Positions 55,606-64,000 of a stretch of 64,000 bases of DNA are shown in pieces. A program made the position numbers and the translations under genes. Location of the stretch: NCBI GenBank assembly GCA_012032345.1, contig JAAUQI010000009.1, positions 44,484 through 108,483 of the forward strand, in the 5' to 3' direction. This stretch comes from Leptolyngbyaceae cyanobacterium RM1_1_2 (GTDB lineage: Bacteria > Cyanobacteriota > Cyanobacteriia > Phormidesmidales > Phormidesmidaceae). Position 1 is the first letter of the stretch; every line of letters begins with the position of its first letter. A model generated the notes under the pieces. It was not told where the DNA came from. It saw only the letters and a list, made by a program, of their open reading frames with translations, and made no database searches.

Positions 55606-56536
55606 GTTTCGTCCCTATCGCCGTCGCTTCCAGCAGCCCTTAAAAACTCGTTACGGTAGCTGGGCCGTTCGTGAAGGAATTTTGCTGCGGCTGACGGCAG
55701 ATAGAGTCAGCTATGGAGAAATTGCGCCCCTGCCCTGGTTTGGCACCGAAACGCTGCAGCAAGCTTTGGATTACTGCCATCAGCAGCCAGACACGCTGAC
55801 GACCGAGGCGATCGCCGCGATTTCCCCTAAATTACCTGCCTGTCAGTTTGGCTTTGAGTCAGCAGTTGCCTTCTCAGCTCAGAACTTAACAGCGGAGTTT
55901 GCATCAGAGACCTGTGCTTTGCTACCGACAGGGACGGCGGCTCTAGCGGCTTGGCAACCCCTCTGGCAGGCCGGACACCGCACTTTTAAGTGGAAAATTG
56001 GGGCGGCTGCAATGACCCAAGACCTGGACAATTTAGAAAAGCTAAGGCGAGCTTTGCCCCACGAGGCCAAGCTGCGAATAGATGCCAATGGGGGCTGTAC
56101 GCTTGAGCAGGCCAAAACCTGGCTTCAGGTCTGCGATCGCCTGGGTATTGAGTTTTTAGAACAGCCTTTGCCGCCGCATCAGTTTGAGCAGATGCAGCAG
56201 CTTAGCGATCGCTACGAAACCCCAATTGCCCTAGATGAGTCGGTGGCAACACTCAAGGATCTCAAAACTTATGCCCAAGCATGGTCGGGACTTTTTGTTG
56301 TAAAGGCAGCGATCGCCGGTTTTCCGTCTCAGCTTTACCAGTTTTGTCAGCCCTACCGCGATCGCCTGATATTCTCATCCGTCTTTGAAACTCCCGTTGC
56401 CCGCCAGGCAATTTTAACCCTAATTCATCGGCTGTATGGAACCGCCACAGTTCCCTACGCGCTGGGACTAGGCACCCAGCAGTGGTTTAATGATTCCCTA
56501 GAAACCAACTTTGAGCAGCTATGGCAGAGTCTTTGA
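55589..56536 (+). CDS. menC: o-Succinylbenzoate synthase
   Basis: MenC dehydrates SHCHC to o-succinylbenzoate in the phylloquinone pathway; enolase superfamily. 315 residues. The K-x-K acid/base pair is in FKWKIGAAAMTQDL. Metal ligands are Asp in RIDANGGCTLEQA, Glu in FLEQPLPP and Asp in IALDESVATL. A late Lys (VVKAAIAG) completes the site. Its start overlaps menA by 17 bp and its end overlaps menE by 16 bp. Confidence 0.95.
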   Translation: MPYHFEFRPYRRRFQQPLKTRYGSWAVREGILLRLTADRVSYGEIAPLPWFGTETLQQALDYCHQQPDTLTTEAIAAISPKLPACQFGFESAVAFSAQNLTAEFASETCALLPTGTAALAAWQPLWQAGHRTFKWKIGAAAMTQDLDNLEKLRRALPHEAKLRIDANGGCTLEQAKTWLQVCDRLGIEFLEQPLPPHQFEQMQQLSDRYETPIALDESVATLKDLKTYAQAWSGLFVVKAAIAGFPSQLYQFCQPYRDRLIFSSVFETPVARQAILTLIHRLYGTATVPYALGLGTQQWFNDSLETNFEQLWQSL

Positions 56537-57917
56537 GTCCGGCAGCATTGCTCAAGCGCCGCTGGGGTGAGGACTGGCTGCTTGGGGCTGAGAGCCAGCA
56601 ATTTTGGCAGGTGGTTACCGCGCGATCGCGGCAGCTTACTCAGCTCCAGCCGTCAGTGCCGCAGGTTTTGCTGATAGAGGCCGATCCGGTTTTATTCCTG
56701 GCAGGCTTTATCGCTGCCTGTGGTCACAGGGCGGTTTTATTTTTAGGCGATCCCAACTGGCAGGCGCAGGAGTGGTCACAGGTGGCGCAGCAGGTTTCGC
56801 CTGATCTAATCTGGGGAAGTGCCCCTGTGAGCTGCCGGTCAGCACCGCTGGCTACAACCACGGCGGTACCACCCGTCATCTGTATTCCGACGGGCGGCTC
56901 GTCCGGGCAAATTAAGTTTGCCGTGCATACGTGGAAGACTCTACTAGCTGCCGTTGAGGGCTTTCAGCAACACTTTCAAATAGTGACAGTTAATGCCTAC
57001 TGCACTCTGCCCCTGCATCACGTCAGCGGGCTGATGCAGGCGCTCAGGACGTTTGTTTCGGGTGGCAAACTGGTGCTTCAGGCTTTTAAGCAGCTAGAGC
57101 AGGGCTGCTTAATGCTGACAAATCCTGAAAACTTCTTTATTTCTCTGGTGCCGACTCAGCTCCAGCGGCTGCTGCACCCAGGCTTAGCAAACTGGCTATC
57201 GCGCTTTCAGGCCGTTTTGCTGGGTGGTGCCCCTGCTTGGCCTGAGCTGCTAGCCCAGGCCAAGCAGTATCAGACACCGCTGGCCTTGACCTACGGCATG
57301 ACAGAAACAGCGGCTCAGATTACCACTTTGCTGCCCCAAGAATTTCTAGCGGGTAACCACAGCAGCGGTCGCCCCCTGCCCCACGCTCAAGTCAAAATTT
57401 TAGCCCCCTCTGGAGAGTCTTTGTCTGCGGGTCAGATTGGGCAGGTGACGATTCAGGTGCGATCGCTTTGTTTAGGCTATTACGCTAGTCCATCTGTGCA
57501 ACTGAGTCACACCCCTGCTTTTCAGCCCGACGATTTGGGTTGGCTCGACGCTGAAGGCTACCTGCACATTGTTGGCCGTCAGAGCCAAAAGATTATCACA
57601 GGGGGGGAAAACGTCTTTCCTGAGGAAGTAGAAGCTGCAATTCGCCAAACAGGATGGGTGCAGGATGTCTGCGTGGTTGGCCTTGCGGATCGCCACTGGG
57701 GACAGGTGGTAACAGCCGTTTACGTTCCTACCAAAACCGAGATTACAGGCAAAAAATTAGAGCAGCGATCGCGCCTCTGCTCAGTGCTTACAAGCATCCT
57801 AAACGCTGGGTAGCGATGGCTGAGCTACCTCGCAACTCCCAGGGCAAGATCAGCCGACGGGAGATAGAAAAAGTGGCGATCGCCCATCAGTTAATAATTC
57901 TACAATCTGAAGCATGA
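56521..57917 (+). CDS. menE: o-Succinylbenzoate-CoA ligase, with an apparent 1-base frameshift
   Basis: MenE activates o-succinylbenzoate to its CoA ester (ANL adenylating family). ATG 56521. The phosphate loop PTGGSSGQIKFAVHTW and LTYGMTETAAQITTLLPQE are intact, as are LGWLDAEGYLHIVGRQSQKI and GENVFPEEVEAAIRQTGWVQ. After EITGKK the written frame goes to LEQRSRLCSVLTSILNAG and a stop at 57813. One more A in the A6 tract (57751-57756) would join IRAAIAPLLSAYKHPKRW and SQGKISRREIEKVAI, including the catalytic Lys, ending at 57917. Otherwise undamaged, so sequence error is likely. The true stop overlaps the next gene by 4 bp. Confidence 0.9.
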
Positions 57918-58795
57918 CCTTAAAGACTGGCAGCTCAAACAGTGAAGCTATCGCCGCGTGGCTACTGCTAGCGCCTGCCCTAATGCTGCTGGGCATTTTT
58001 GTGATCTGGCCGATCGCTTATTTGTTTTATCTGAGCTTTACCACGGGCAGTTTCACTCGCACGGGTATTCACTGGCATGGCTGGCAAAACTATCAGCGAT
58101 TGCTAATCGATCCTGACTTCTGGCAGGTGCTGGCCAATACAGCCTACTTCACGATCGCTACGGTCATTCCCAGCCTGGTTTTACCCTTGGGGCTAGCAGT
58201 TTTGCTCAACCAGGCGATCGCCCTGCGGGGGCTGCTGCGAACATCTTATTTTATCCCCTCGATTACATCCCTGGTAGCTGTGGGCTTGGGGTTTCGCTGG
58301 CTATTTCAGCCGGATGGCCCGGTGAACGAGTGGCTGCTGAGTCTAGGAATCGCCCCTGTGCCCTGGTTGAGCAGTCCGGTTTGGGCAATGCCAGTTTTAA
58401 TTTTGCTGAGCTTCTGGAAACAAATTGGCTTTAATATGGTGGTTTTTCTAGCTGGACTACAGGCAATTCCGACAACGCGCTATGAAGCGGCTGAACTAGA
58501 TGGCGCTGGCACCTGGCAGAAGTTTTGGCATATCACGCTGCCGGGACTGCGACCCACCCTAATTTTTGCGACGGTAACCACGGTAATTTTTACCTTACGC
58601 AGCTTTGAGCAGGTATATGTGATTACCGGCGGTGGGCCGCTCAACTCTACTAATATTCTGGTTTACTACATCTATGAGCAGGCGTTTGCTCAGTTTGATT
58701 TAGGCTACGCAGCGGCGGCAGCGACTATTTTAATGGCGATCGCCTTACTTTTAGTCTATGTTCAAATGCGGACGTGGGATAAAGAAACTTCATAG
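57914..58795 (+). CDS. ABC transporter permease, MalF/UgpA-type (carbohydrate)
   Basis: 293 residues and six helices. The EAA loop is RYEAAELDGAGTWQKFWHIT. GGGPLNSTNILVYYIYEQAF near the C-terminus marks the MalF/UgpA type. It shares much with the paralogue at 452-1348, for example WLAGLQAIP-like and YEQAF elements at the same positions. It starts in the last codon of the frame-corrected menE (ATGA overlap), so it seems to be translated with the men genes. No binding protein, second permease or ATPase follows. Confidence 0.9.
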   Translation: MTLKTGSSNSEAIAAWLLLAPALMLLGIFVIWPIAYLFYLSFTTGSFTRTGIHWHGWQNYQRLLIDPDFWQVLANTAYFTIATVIPSLVLPLGLAVLLNQAIALRGLLRTSYFIPSITSLVAVGLGFRWLFQPDGPVNEWLLSLGIAPVPWLSSPVWAMPVLILLSFWKQIGFNMVVFLAGLQAIPTTRYEAAELDGAGTWQKFWHITLPGLRPTLIFATVTTVIFTLRSFEQVYVITGGGPLNSTNILVYYIYEQAFAQFDLGYAAAAATILMAIALLLVYVQMRTWDKETS

Positions 58796-58930
58796 TTTTC
58801 TCGACAGGCTGGTCATTTTTGCGGATAAGCGGGAATAGTGAGCTTGTATAGCTGGCGGTATTATTGCGGTATTGCTGTGCCCCAGGGTGCCGTTTTGCTT
58901 TTTTCCTAAGTTGGCATTCATTCGCTGCAT

Positions 58931-60811
58931 ATGAGTCCTCAACCCTCTACTGACCTAGCTCTCGACAGTTCAAAAGACGATCATCTCCTACCTCAAAGGC
59001 CAGCGGCGATAGATTTGTCCGGTGAATCAGAGTATCTGCTGGGAGCGATCGCCCGAGAAGCCTTTGAAAGCGAGAGCATTGAAGAATTTTTGCAGGGGAT
59101 TGCTGCCATATTGCAGTCAGGTTTAGGCGTCGATCGCGTGCTTGTCTATCCCTACGAGCAGGCCCAGCAGAGTCCGGCGATCGCTGAGGCTATGACCTTG
59201 GCGCTGCCCCAGCTACAGGCATTTTCTCTCACCGAATTGGGGCTGGCCGCCTCAGCTCTAGCTGCCTGGCGTGAGCAAACAAGTCAGGTTCTACTGCCTG
59301 ACTTACCCGATCTGGCAATCGCTGGCCCCTCACCGCAGCCGTCAACAAATTTTATTATGCCGCTGCAGATTGCCGCTCAGCCTTGGGGCACAATCATTCT
59401 TCAAAGTGACTCTCAAAAGCTCCTACCGCCTGAGTTTTTACCCGGGCTAGATTCGCTAGCGATCGCCATTAGCCAGATGTTGCAGTGCTTACAAGCCCAC
59501 TATCAAATGCAAGCCCGCAATCAGGCTTTAGTAGCTGAGGTGCAGCAGCGCACAGCCCAGCTCCAGACCGTTTTGGACTTTGAAGCCACGCTCAAGCGGA
59601 TTACCGACCGAGTGCGCGACAGCCTAGATGAAAAGCAAATTTTGCAAAATGCGGTCAAAGAGCTAACTGAAGCGCTCGGCATCAAAGGCTCTAACACGGC
59701 CCTATACGACTTAGAGCAGGGCACCTCAACTATCTACTACGAGTACACAACATCGCTATCTTCATCTCAAGGGCGCGTGTCTCAGATGGAAGCCTTTCCC
59801 GAGGTTTACCATCAGCTATTAGAAGGCCAATATTTTCAGTTTTGCTCAATTACCCCCAATCCAGTGCGGGGACGAGTCGCCATGTTTGCCTGTCCAATTC
59901 TGGACGATCGCGGTGTTTTGGGTGATCTCTGGCTGATCAACGACAAAGACTATGGCTTCAACGAGGTTGACATTCGCCTCGTACAGCAGGTGGCAAACCA
60001 GTGCGCGATCGCCATTCGGCAGGCCCGACTTTATCAAGCAGCCCAGTCACAGGTCGAAGAGCTAGAGCGCCTCAATACGCTTAAAGACGATTTCCTCAGC
60101 ACGGTTTCTCACGAGTTAAGAACGCCTGTAACCAGTATGCGAGTAGCGCTACAGCTTTTGGGGGTAACCCTCAATCAGGAGCTTGACTTAGAAAGCGAAC
60201 TGCAAAAACCCAAGCCTGAGCAAGGGCGAATCGCCCGCTATTATCAAATTTTGCAGGAAGAGTGTGAGCGCGAAATTAGACTGATCAACGATCTGCTCGA
60301 CCTGCAGCGGCTCGATGTTGGCAACCATCCCATTTATCCGCGCCCGATTCAGCTGCAAAGCTGGCTGCCTAGAATTTTTGATAGCTTTCAGGCCCGGGCT
60401 AAAAGTCGGCAGCAGCAGCTTGAACTACAGGTGCCAGCATCAATGGAGAAAATTGTTTCAGACGAGGCCAGCTTAGAGCGCGTTGTGGCTGAGCTGCTGA
60501 ATAATGCTTGCAAATACACGCCGCCAGGAGGCAATATCTGCCTGTCGGTTAAGCGCTCTAAGTCCGGCCAGATTCAGTTTTGTGTTGTCAACACGGGCGT
60601 CGAAATTCCGGCTGAAGAAATGCCGCGCATTTTTGATAAGTTTTACCGGGTGCCTAGCGCCGATCCCTGGAAGCAGGGAGGAACCGGGCTAGGACTGGCT
60701 CTGGTGCAAAAATTGCTCATGCATCTTCAGGGTAATATTCAGGCGACTAGCGGCAAGAACCAGACCTGCTTTACCTTTGAGTTGCCGATGGCGTTACGAA
60801 ACTTTGGCTAG
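58931..60811 (+). CDS. Hybrid-less sensor histidine kinase with two GAF domains
   Basis: 626 residues, no transmembrane segment, so cytoplasmic. GAF-like domains lie at about residues 45-190 and 215-375 (no conserved bilin Cys seen by eye). A coiled-coil linker leads to HisKA with the H box STVSHELRTPVTSM (His about 394). The ATPase domain has N box ELLNNACKYTPPGG, then VVNTGVEIPAEEMPRIFDKF (the usual Asp of DxGxG is altered) and GGTGLGLALVQKLL. The cognate response regulator is not adjacent, which is usual for cyanobacteria. Signal unknown. Confidence 0.92.
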   Translation: MSPQPSTDLALDSSKDDHLLPQRPAAIDLSGESEYLLGAIAREAFESESIEEFLQGIAAILQSGLGVDRVLVYPYEQAQQSPAIAEAMTLALPQLQAFSLTELGLAASALAAWREQTSQVLLPDLPDLAIAGPSPQPSTNFIMPLQIAAQPWGTIILQSDSQKLLPPEFLPGLDSLAIAISQMLQCLQAHYQMQARNQALVAEVQQRTAQLQTVLDFEATLKRITDRVRDSLDEKQILQNAVKELTEALGIKGSNTALYDLEQGTSTIYYEYTTSLSSSQGRVSQMEAFPEVYHQLLEGQYFQFCSITPNPVRGRVAMFACPILDDRGVLGDLWLINDKDYGFNEVDIRLVQQVANQCAIAIRQARLYQAAQSQVEELERLNTLKDDFLSTVSHELRTPVTSMRVALQLLGVTLNQELDLESELQKPKPEQGRIARYYQILQEECEREIRLINDLLDLQRLDVGNHPIYPRPIQLQSWLPRIFDSFQARAKSRQQQLELQVPASMEKIVSDEASLERVVAELLNNACKYTPPGGNICLSVKRSKSGQIQFCVVNTGVEIPAEEMPRIFDKFYRVPSADPWKQGGTGLGLALVQKLLMHLQGNIQATSGKNQTCFTFELPMALRNFG

Positions 60812-60883
60812 AGCTAATCTGACAGGGCGATCGCTACTATAGAGGTATCTGCTTTTGTCGTTGTTGAGCATAGGTTTAGCCCG

Positions 60884-61537
60884 ATGGTATCTAAGCAAGC
60901 TGCTGCGCCTCTCTATCAGGGACAGTTCGGGCCATTTTCAATTACAGCCAGCGATCGTCAGGAAGTCATCGTCTACCGCAGTGCCCTAGCAGTAGCCGCG
61001 CTCTGTTTTACGGCTGGCAGCGCTTTAATTTTGCGGCAGGGTGCTCAGCCCTGGGTGCTCTACGGGCTGACGGCTCTGTTTAGCTGCTTCTGGCTGGCTC
61101 TGGGCGTTAGCTTGGCTACAATTCATATTTACCTGAAACCGCTGCATCAGGCCCTAAAAATATTCTGGCTGATTGGCGGCCTGTCGGCACTGGGGCTGGC
61201 GATCGCCTACCCGACGCCTTTACTGCTGACGCTCTATCAGCAGCCGCTGACTTTGTTTGGAGTCGGCTTCACCTTTGTAGCCCTGACCGGTATTTTTTTC
61301 AAGGAAGCTTTTTGCTTTGGGCGTTTAGAGACTCAGATACTCACGCCTATCGTACCTGCCTTGCTGCTTGGACATTTGAGCGGCTGGTTGCCGCTGACCT
61401 GGGAGCGCTGGCTGCTGCTGGCTTGGGCAGTTTTGTTTTTGGTTTTTGCCGGACGCAAAGCCTTTCAGCCAATTCCTGATGACATCGGCGATAAGAGCGT
61501 ATTCGCCTATTTAGAAGAGCGTGAACAAGCCTCGTAG
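60884..61537 (+). CDS. DUF2301-family membrane protein
   Basis: 217 residues with six or so hydrophobic segments beginning near residue 32. The sequence has YQGQFGPFSITASDRQEVIV at the start and GIFFKEAFCFGRLETQ in the middle, features of the DUF2301 family of cyanobacteria and plastids. Function unknown. The C-terminus is a charged tail (DDIGDKSVFAYLEEREQAS). Same strand as the histidine kinase and dprA, with gaps of about 70 and 95 bp. Confidence 0.88.
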   Translation: MVSKQAAAPLYQGQFGPFSITASDRQEVIVYRSALAVAALCFTAGSALILRQGAQPWVLYGLTALFSCFWLALGVSLATIHIYLKPLHQALKIFWLIGGLSALGLAIAYPTPLLLTLYQQPLTLFGVGFTFVALTGIFFKEAFCFGRLETQILTPIVPALLLGHLSGWLPLTWERWLLLAWAVLFLVFAGRKAFQPIPDDIGDKSVFAYLEEREQAS

Positions 61538-61631
61538 CAGGTTTCGTTTTGGACTCAATCCTGCTCCAGCCATAACTTCAGGCTCTACCTGGGCATAGTA
61601 AGGCAAGAAGCTCAGGTGGGGAACAAGGCAG

Positions 61632-62729
61632 GTGATTGAGGAAAAGGCGTATTGGTTAGCCTGGTCGGGCATTAGCGGTATTGGCCCGATCATGCTAAAG
61701 CGCATCTATGAGCATTTTGGCAGCTTGGCTACTGCCTGGGAAGCCCCTCCTGCAGATCTACAGCCTATAGAAGGCATCGGTCGGCAGCTAACTGAAGCTA
61801 TTCTCACGCAGCGATCGCAGCTTTGCCCTGAAGCTTTACTCAACCAGCATTTAGAGCAAGGCGAAGAATTTGTAACGCCAGCGGAAGCTAACTATCCCAG
61901 CCTGCTGTTTGAAATTGTCGATCCGCCGCCTGTGCTGTACTACCGGGGACAGCTTCAAGCCGCGATCGCCGAGCTGCAAGGTTTGCCAGTGGCCGTTGTC
62001 GGTACCCGCCGCCCCTCAGAGTATGGCAAACGCTGGACGCGCAAGCTGACGCTGGGGCTGGTGCAGCAAGATTGCTCAATTATTTCGGGCTTAGCTGACG
62101 GCATTGATACGGTAGCTCATCAGCACTGCCTGGAGCAGCAGGGCATGACCGTAGCGGTCTTGGGCACCGGGGTGGATATAGCCTATCCTCTAGCCAATCG
62201 CAAACTCTACGAGCAGATCGCAGCCACAGGTCTATTGCTGAGTGAGCACCCTCTAGGGACAACGCCCCACCGCACTCATTTTCCCCGTCGTAACCGTATC
62301 ATTGCGGGTCTTAGCCGCGCTGTGGTTGTCACAGAAGCCCCCCAGCGATCAGGGGCACTGATTACGGCTAGACTTGCAAATGAGTATGGCCGCGATGTCT
62401 ATGTGCTGCCCTGCTCGCTGGATAATCCTCGCGGCTATGGTTGCCTGGAACTTATGAATCAGGGAGGACAGCCAATCCTGAGCGTTGATGCCCTGCTAAT
62501 GCAGTTGGGTAAGATGCCGCCTGTATTTATAGAGGAGGCTAAGCCCATACCTCCTCTAGAGCCAACCCTAAACCAGGTGATGGCAAATGTCACTGCAGAA
62601 CCGTCAACTTTAGATGACATTGTGCAGAACGCAGGGCTAGCTACTGGAACAGTTCTAGGTGCGCTGGTGCAGCTTGAACTGCTGGAGCTTGTGCGCATTC
62701 TCCCCGGTATGCACTATCAGCGTCGCTAG
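61632..62729 (+). CDS. dprA: DNA processing protein DprA
   Basis: DprA loads RecA on incoming single-stranded DNA in natural transformation. 365 residues from GTG 61632. An N-terminal HhH/SAM-like part (ISGIGPIMLKRIYEHFGSL; IEGIGRQLTEAIL) precedes the Rossmann-like core with VAVVGTRRPSEYGKRWTRKL, IISGLADGIDTVAHQ and the glycine-rich RNRIIAGLSRAVVVTEAPQR. A C-terminal winged helix follows (STLDDIVQNAGLATGTVLGA). Its stop overlaps that of the convergent FHA gene (CTAG). Confidence 0.96.
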   Translation: MIEEKAYWLAWSGISGIGPIMLKRIYEHFGSLATAWEAPPADLQPIEGIGRQLTEAILTQRSQLCPEALLNQHLEQGEEFVTPAEANYPSLLFEIVDPPPVLYYRGQLQAAIAELQGLPVAVVGTRRPSEYGKRWTRKLTLGLVQQDCSIISGLADGIDTVAHQHCLEQQGMTVAVLGTGVDIAYPLANRKLYEQIAATGLLLSEHPLGTTPHRTHFPRRNRIIAGLSRAVVVTEAPQRSGALITARLANEYGRDVYVLPCSLDNPRGYGCLELMNQGGQPILSVDALLMQLGKMPPVFIEEAKPIPPLEPTLNQVMANVTAEPSTLDDIVQNAGLATGTVLGALVQLELLELVRILPGMHYQRR

Positions 62730-63289
62730 CAGCGGGTTTCTTCGCAATTCAGCAGCTGGCTAGCCTCGCCGCTGATAAAAAATTCGACCCGGAGGCTGCC
62801 AAACTCCAGCAGGTCACCGTGACGCAAACACCGCCGCTCTAAAGAATTAAGTCGATGACGGTTGACCCAGGTGCCGCGATCGCTGCCAACATCAGTAATA
62901 TAAAATCCCTCACAGCAGGAAAAGCTAATAGCTGCGTGGCAGCGAGAAACTCCTGCACCATCTACTGTGACCGCACAGCTAGAACTACTGCCAACTAGCC
63001 AGCTAGAGCCTTTGGGGAGGACGGTAATAGCCTGAGCAGAGTTGAGATTGGTGACTACAAAAGTGGACTGCGGAACAACAATACCTTGCAGATAGAGGGC
63101 GGTAAGCTGGCAGGCAGCAGGGGCAGAAAGAATCGGATCGATAATTGCGTTTACCTGGTCGAGATCGTACCCGCAGTTGTGGAAGAGCGCATCGAGTAAT
63201 ACAGGATCTTGCTGAATGGAGGTTGAACCTTCGGGCGATAAATTTTGAGCAGACAGACGAGTCGAACCTGATGGGTAACGAGGTAACAT
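62726..63289 (-). CDS. FHA-domain protein
   Basis: 187 residues. The C-terminal half (about 88-170) is an FHA domain, which binds phosphothreonine: SWLVGSSSSCAVTVDGAGVS, the Ser-Arg-x-His loop SRCHAAISF, and GTWVNRHRLNSLERRCLRHG. Key binding residues Ser, Arg and the Asn of VNRHRL are present. The N-terminal 85 residues are a separate helical segment with no known match (DALFHNCGYDLDQVNAIIDP). The partner kinase is not adjacent. Divergent upstream of it is a 711-bp non-coding stretch. Confidence 0.9.
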   Translation of the reverse strand: MLPRYPSGSTRLSAQNLSPEGSTSIQQDPVLLDALFHNCGYDLDQVNAIIDPILSAPAACQLTALYLQGIVVPQSTFVVTNLNSAQAITVLPKGSSWLVGSSSSCAVTVDGAGVSRCHAAISFSCCEGFYITDVGSDRGTWVNRHRLNSLERRCLRHGDLLEFGSLRVEFFISGEASQLLNCEETRC

Positions 63290-64000
63290 AGGGTTTGATT
63301 AAAAGATGACACAGCTATTAGGGCAACTGCCGCAGTCGCCACCGTCGATTGCAAAAACGCCAATCAAGCACCCCGTTATTCTCCAGGCTAAACCGTCTGC
63401 AATAGCTTTGTATTCTCAAAGAGAGCGGGCAAATATCAAATCAGTCAGCAAAAGCTGCTGTGCTTTGTGCAAAATCTGTTGACCAAACTTTGCACATCAG
63501 GTTTTGTGGGCTGAGATAGGATTGCGATCGCCGCTGTCTCAAGTCAAACTGAGCTGTAGACAAACCCATCTGCTTCAAGCAGTCGAGTGCTGTCTGTCAG
63601 TATTTAGGCTGGGTTAATATTCATTAAACGAGTGTTTTTGGGGTATTGCAATCCGAGTCTGGAACGACTTTATAAAAGCTTTACGTGAAATCAGAATTGC
63701 GAACCAGCTGTTAATTTTTGGAGCGGGTTTGCAGGAGATCCTAGAAGGAGCGACAGGCTTTACCTTTAACGAAGCTGAGTTGAAAAATTTCCACCTCAGA
63801 GTTCTCAGAGTTTCCTGAAATCTGAGTCTATGCTGTACAGCGATAGTTCGCGGCTAGGGCAAGTTGTAGCTAGCGAGTCTTGACGAGTCGAGCCAGTCAG
63901 GAAATAGTGAGTCATATAATAACCCCCTTGATAAACAGCCATGACCGATCCAACAATGAGCTGCAGCCTCAGGGCGCTCTAGGCGATCGCCTTTGGAACT
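63290..64000. other. Non-coding region to the end of the window, 711 bp
   Basis: No gene supported in either direction. The first part is the promoter side of the FHA gene. An 8-bp inverted repeat (TGTGCAAA 63466-63473, TTTGCACA 63489-63496) stands in it. Near 63911-63920 CATATAAT looks like a -10 box, and an ATG at 63941 opens only 13 codons before a TAG. The stretch may hold the upstream region of a gene beyond the window, or a non-coding RNA, but none is recognisable. Confidence 0.4.
63466..63496. repeat. Inverted repeat, 8-bp arms, upstream of the FHA gene
   Basis: TGTGCAAA and TTTGCACA are perfect inverted copies separated by 15 bp, about 180 bp upstream of the FHA start codon. The sequence can be read as an operator for a dimeric regulator or as a hairpin; no factor can be named. 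Confidence 0.4.

Noticed and set aside
63941..63982. Start of a gene at the right edge
   Set aside because: The ATG frame ends at a TAG after 13 codons, and no other start with a good ribosome site is visible before the end.
1..64000. The many GCGATCGC octamers as site-specific signals
   Set aside because: This is HIP1, a dispersed motif typical of many cyanobacterial genomes, found here throughout genes; it marks taxonomy, not individual regulatory sites.

Overview
The window is chromosomal DNA from a cyanobacterium. Seen directly: the HIP1 octamer (GCGATCGC) recurs throughout inside genes, cyanophycin synthetase and cyanophycinase are adjacent, the FtsH is of the thylakoid FtsH2 type, a phylloquinone (menA-menC-menE) operon is present, and several families known mainly from cyanobacteria occur (DUF1997, DUF2301, DUF3352, a DUF6679-like protein, an NdhP-like mini-protein). 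A Leptolyngbya-like filamentous lineage is a guess from overall style only. I see no phage module, plasmid functions, rRNA operon, CRISPR array or intact insertion sequence. The only RNA gene recognised is tRNA-Asp.

Layout. 1-3.4 kb: the 3' part of a GH24 lysozyme, a MalF-type sugar permease, a small BON-like protein with a striking CRP-like palindrome upstream, then ispF-trmD. 3.6-7.5 kb: cphB-cphA. 7.5-9.7 kb: a small accessory stretch with a YHS-domain protein carrying a Cys-rich NPC repeat, two small membrane proteins and a MITE-like palindrome. 9.7-16 kb, minus strand: ftsH2, a secreted protein, gltX, tRNA-Asp and a TM0106/RecB-like nuclease. 16-22 kb: a class V aminotransferase, a GT-C-like membrane protein, pgk (frameshifted in a G tract), a universal stress protein and the ribosome-assembly GTPase RbgA/YlqF. 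22-28 kb: an envelope-glycan style group with two GT4 glycosyltransferases, an MsbA/HepA-like exporter with an odd kinase-like tail, an SLH protein and a decayed Uma2-like gene. 28-34 kb: a secreted protein, a DUF255/YyaL-type pseudogene interrupted by a MITE, an RNase D-like exonuclease, trpB and a type IV pilin-like protein. 34-43 kb: a Ca2+-ATPase, an alpha/beta-hydrolase-fold protein lacking its nucleophile, a short CDF transporter, pyrB, a lipoprotein, an NdhP-like peptide and a beta-CASP protein. 43-54.5 kb: a creatininase-family protein, lgt, the TldE/TldD pair, an adenylate cyclase, DUF1997, an atypical SDR, ccsA and a DUF3352 protein. 54.6-63.3 kb: menA-menC-menE overlapping each other and a second MalF-type permease, then a GAF histidine kinase, DUF2301, dprA and an FHA protein. 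The last 0.7 kb is non-coding.

How the parts relate. Most of the window is housekeeping in short strand-coherent runs. Functional groupings that can be read are nitrogen storage (cphB/cphA), phylloquinone synthesis (menA/C/E), photosynthetic membrane upkeep (FtsH2, CcsA, the NdhP-like peptide), envelope and export (the GT4/exporter/SLH group and Lgt), and cAMP signalling (the adenylate cyclase plus a CRP-like site about 47 kb away). Several breaks in reading frame stand out. pgk and menE each look one base short in a homopolymer, which may be sequence error. The DUF255 gene carries three independent lesions, including a MITE whose removal restores the frame exactly. I found no clear new multi-gene defence or biosynthetic system. 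The most unusual items are the NPC-repeat YHS protein, the exporter with a HisKA-like tail lacking its histidine, the alpha/beta-hydrolase without a nucleophile, and the two MITE-like palindromes.
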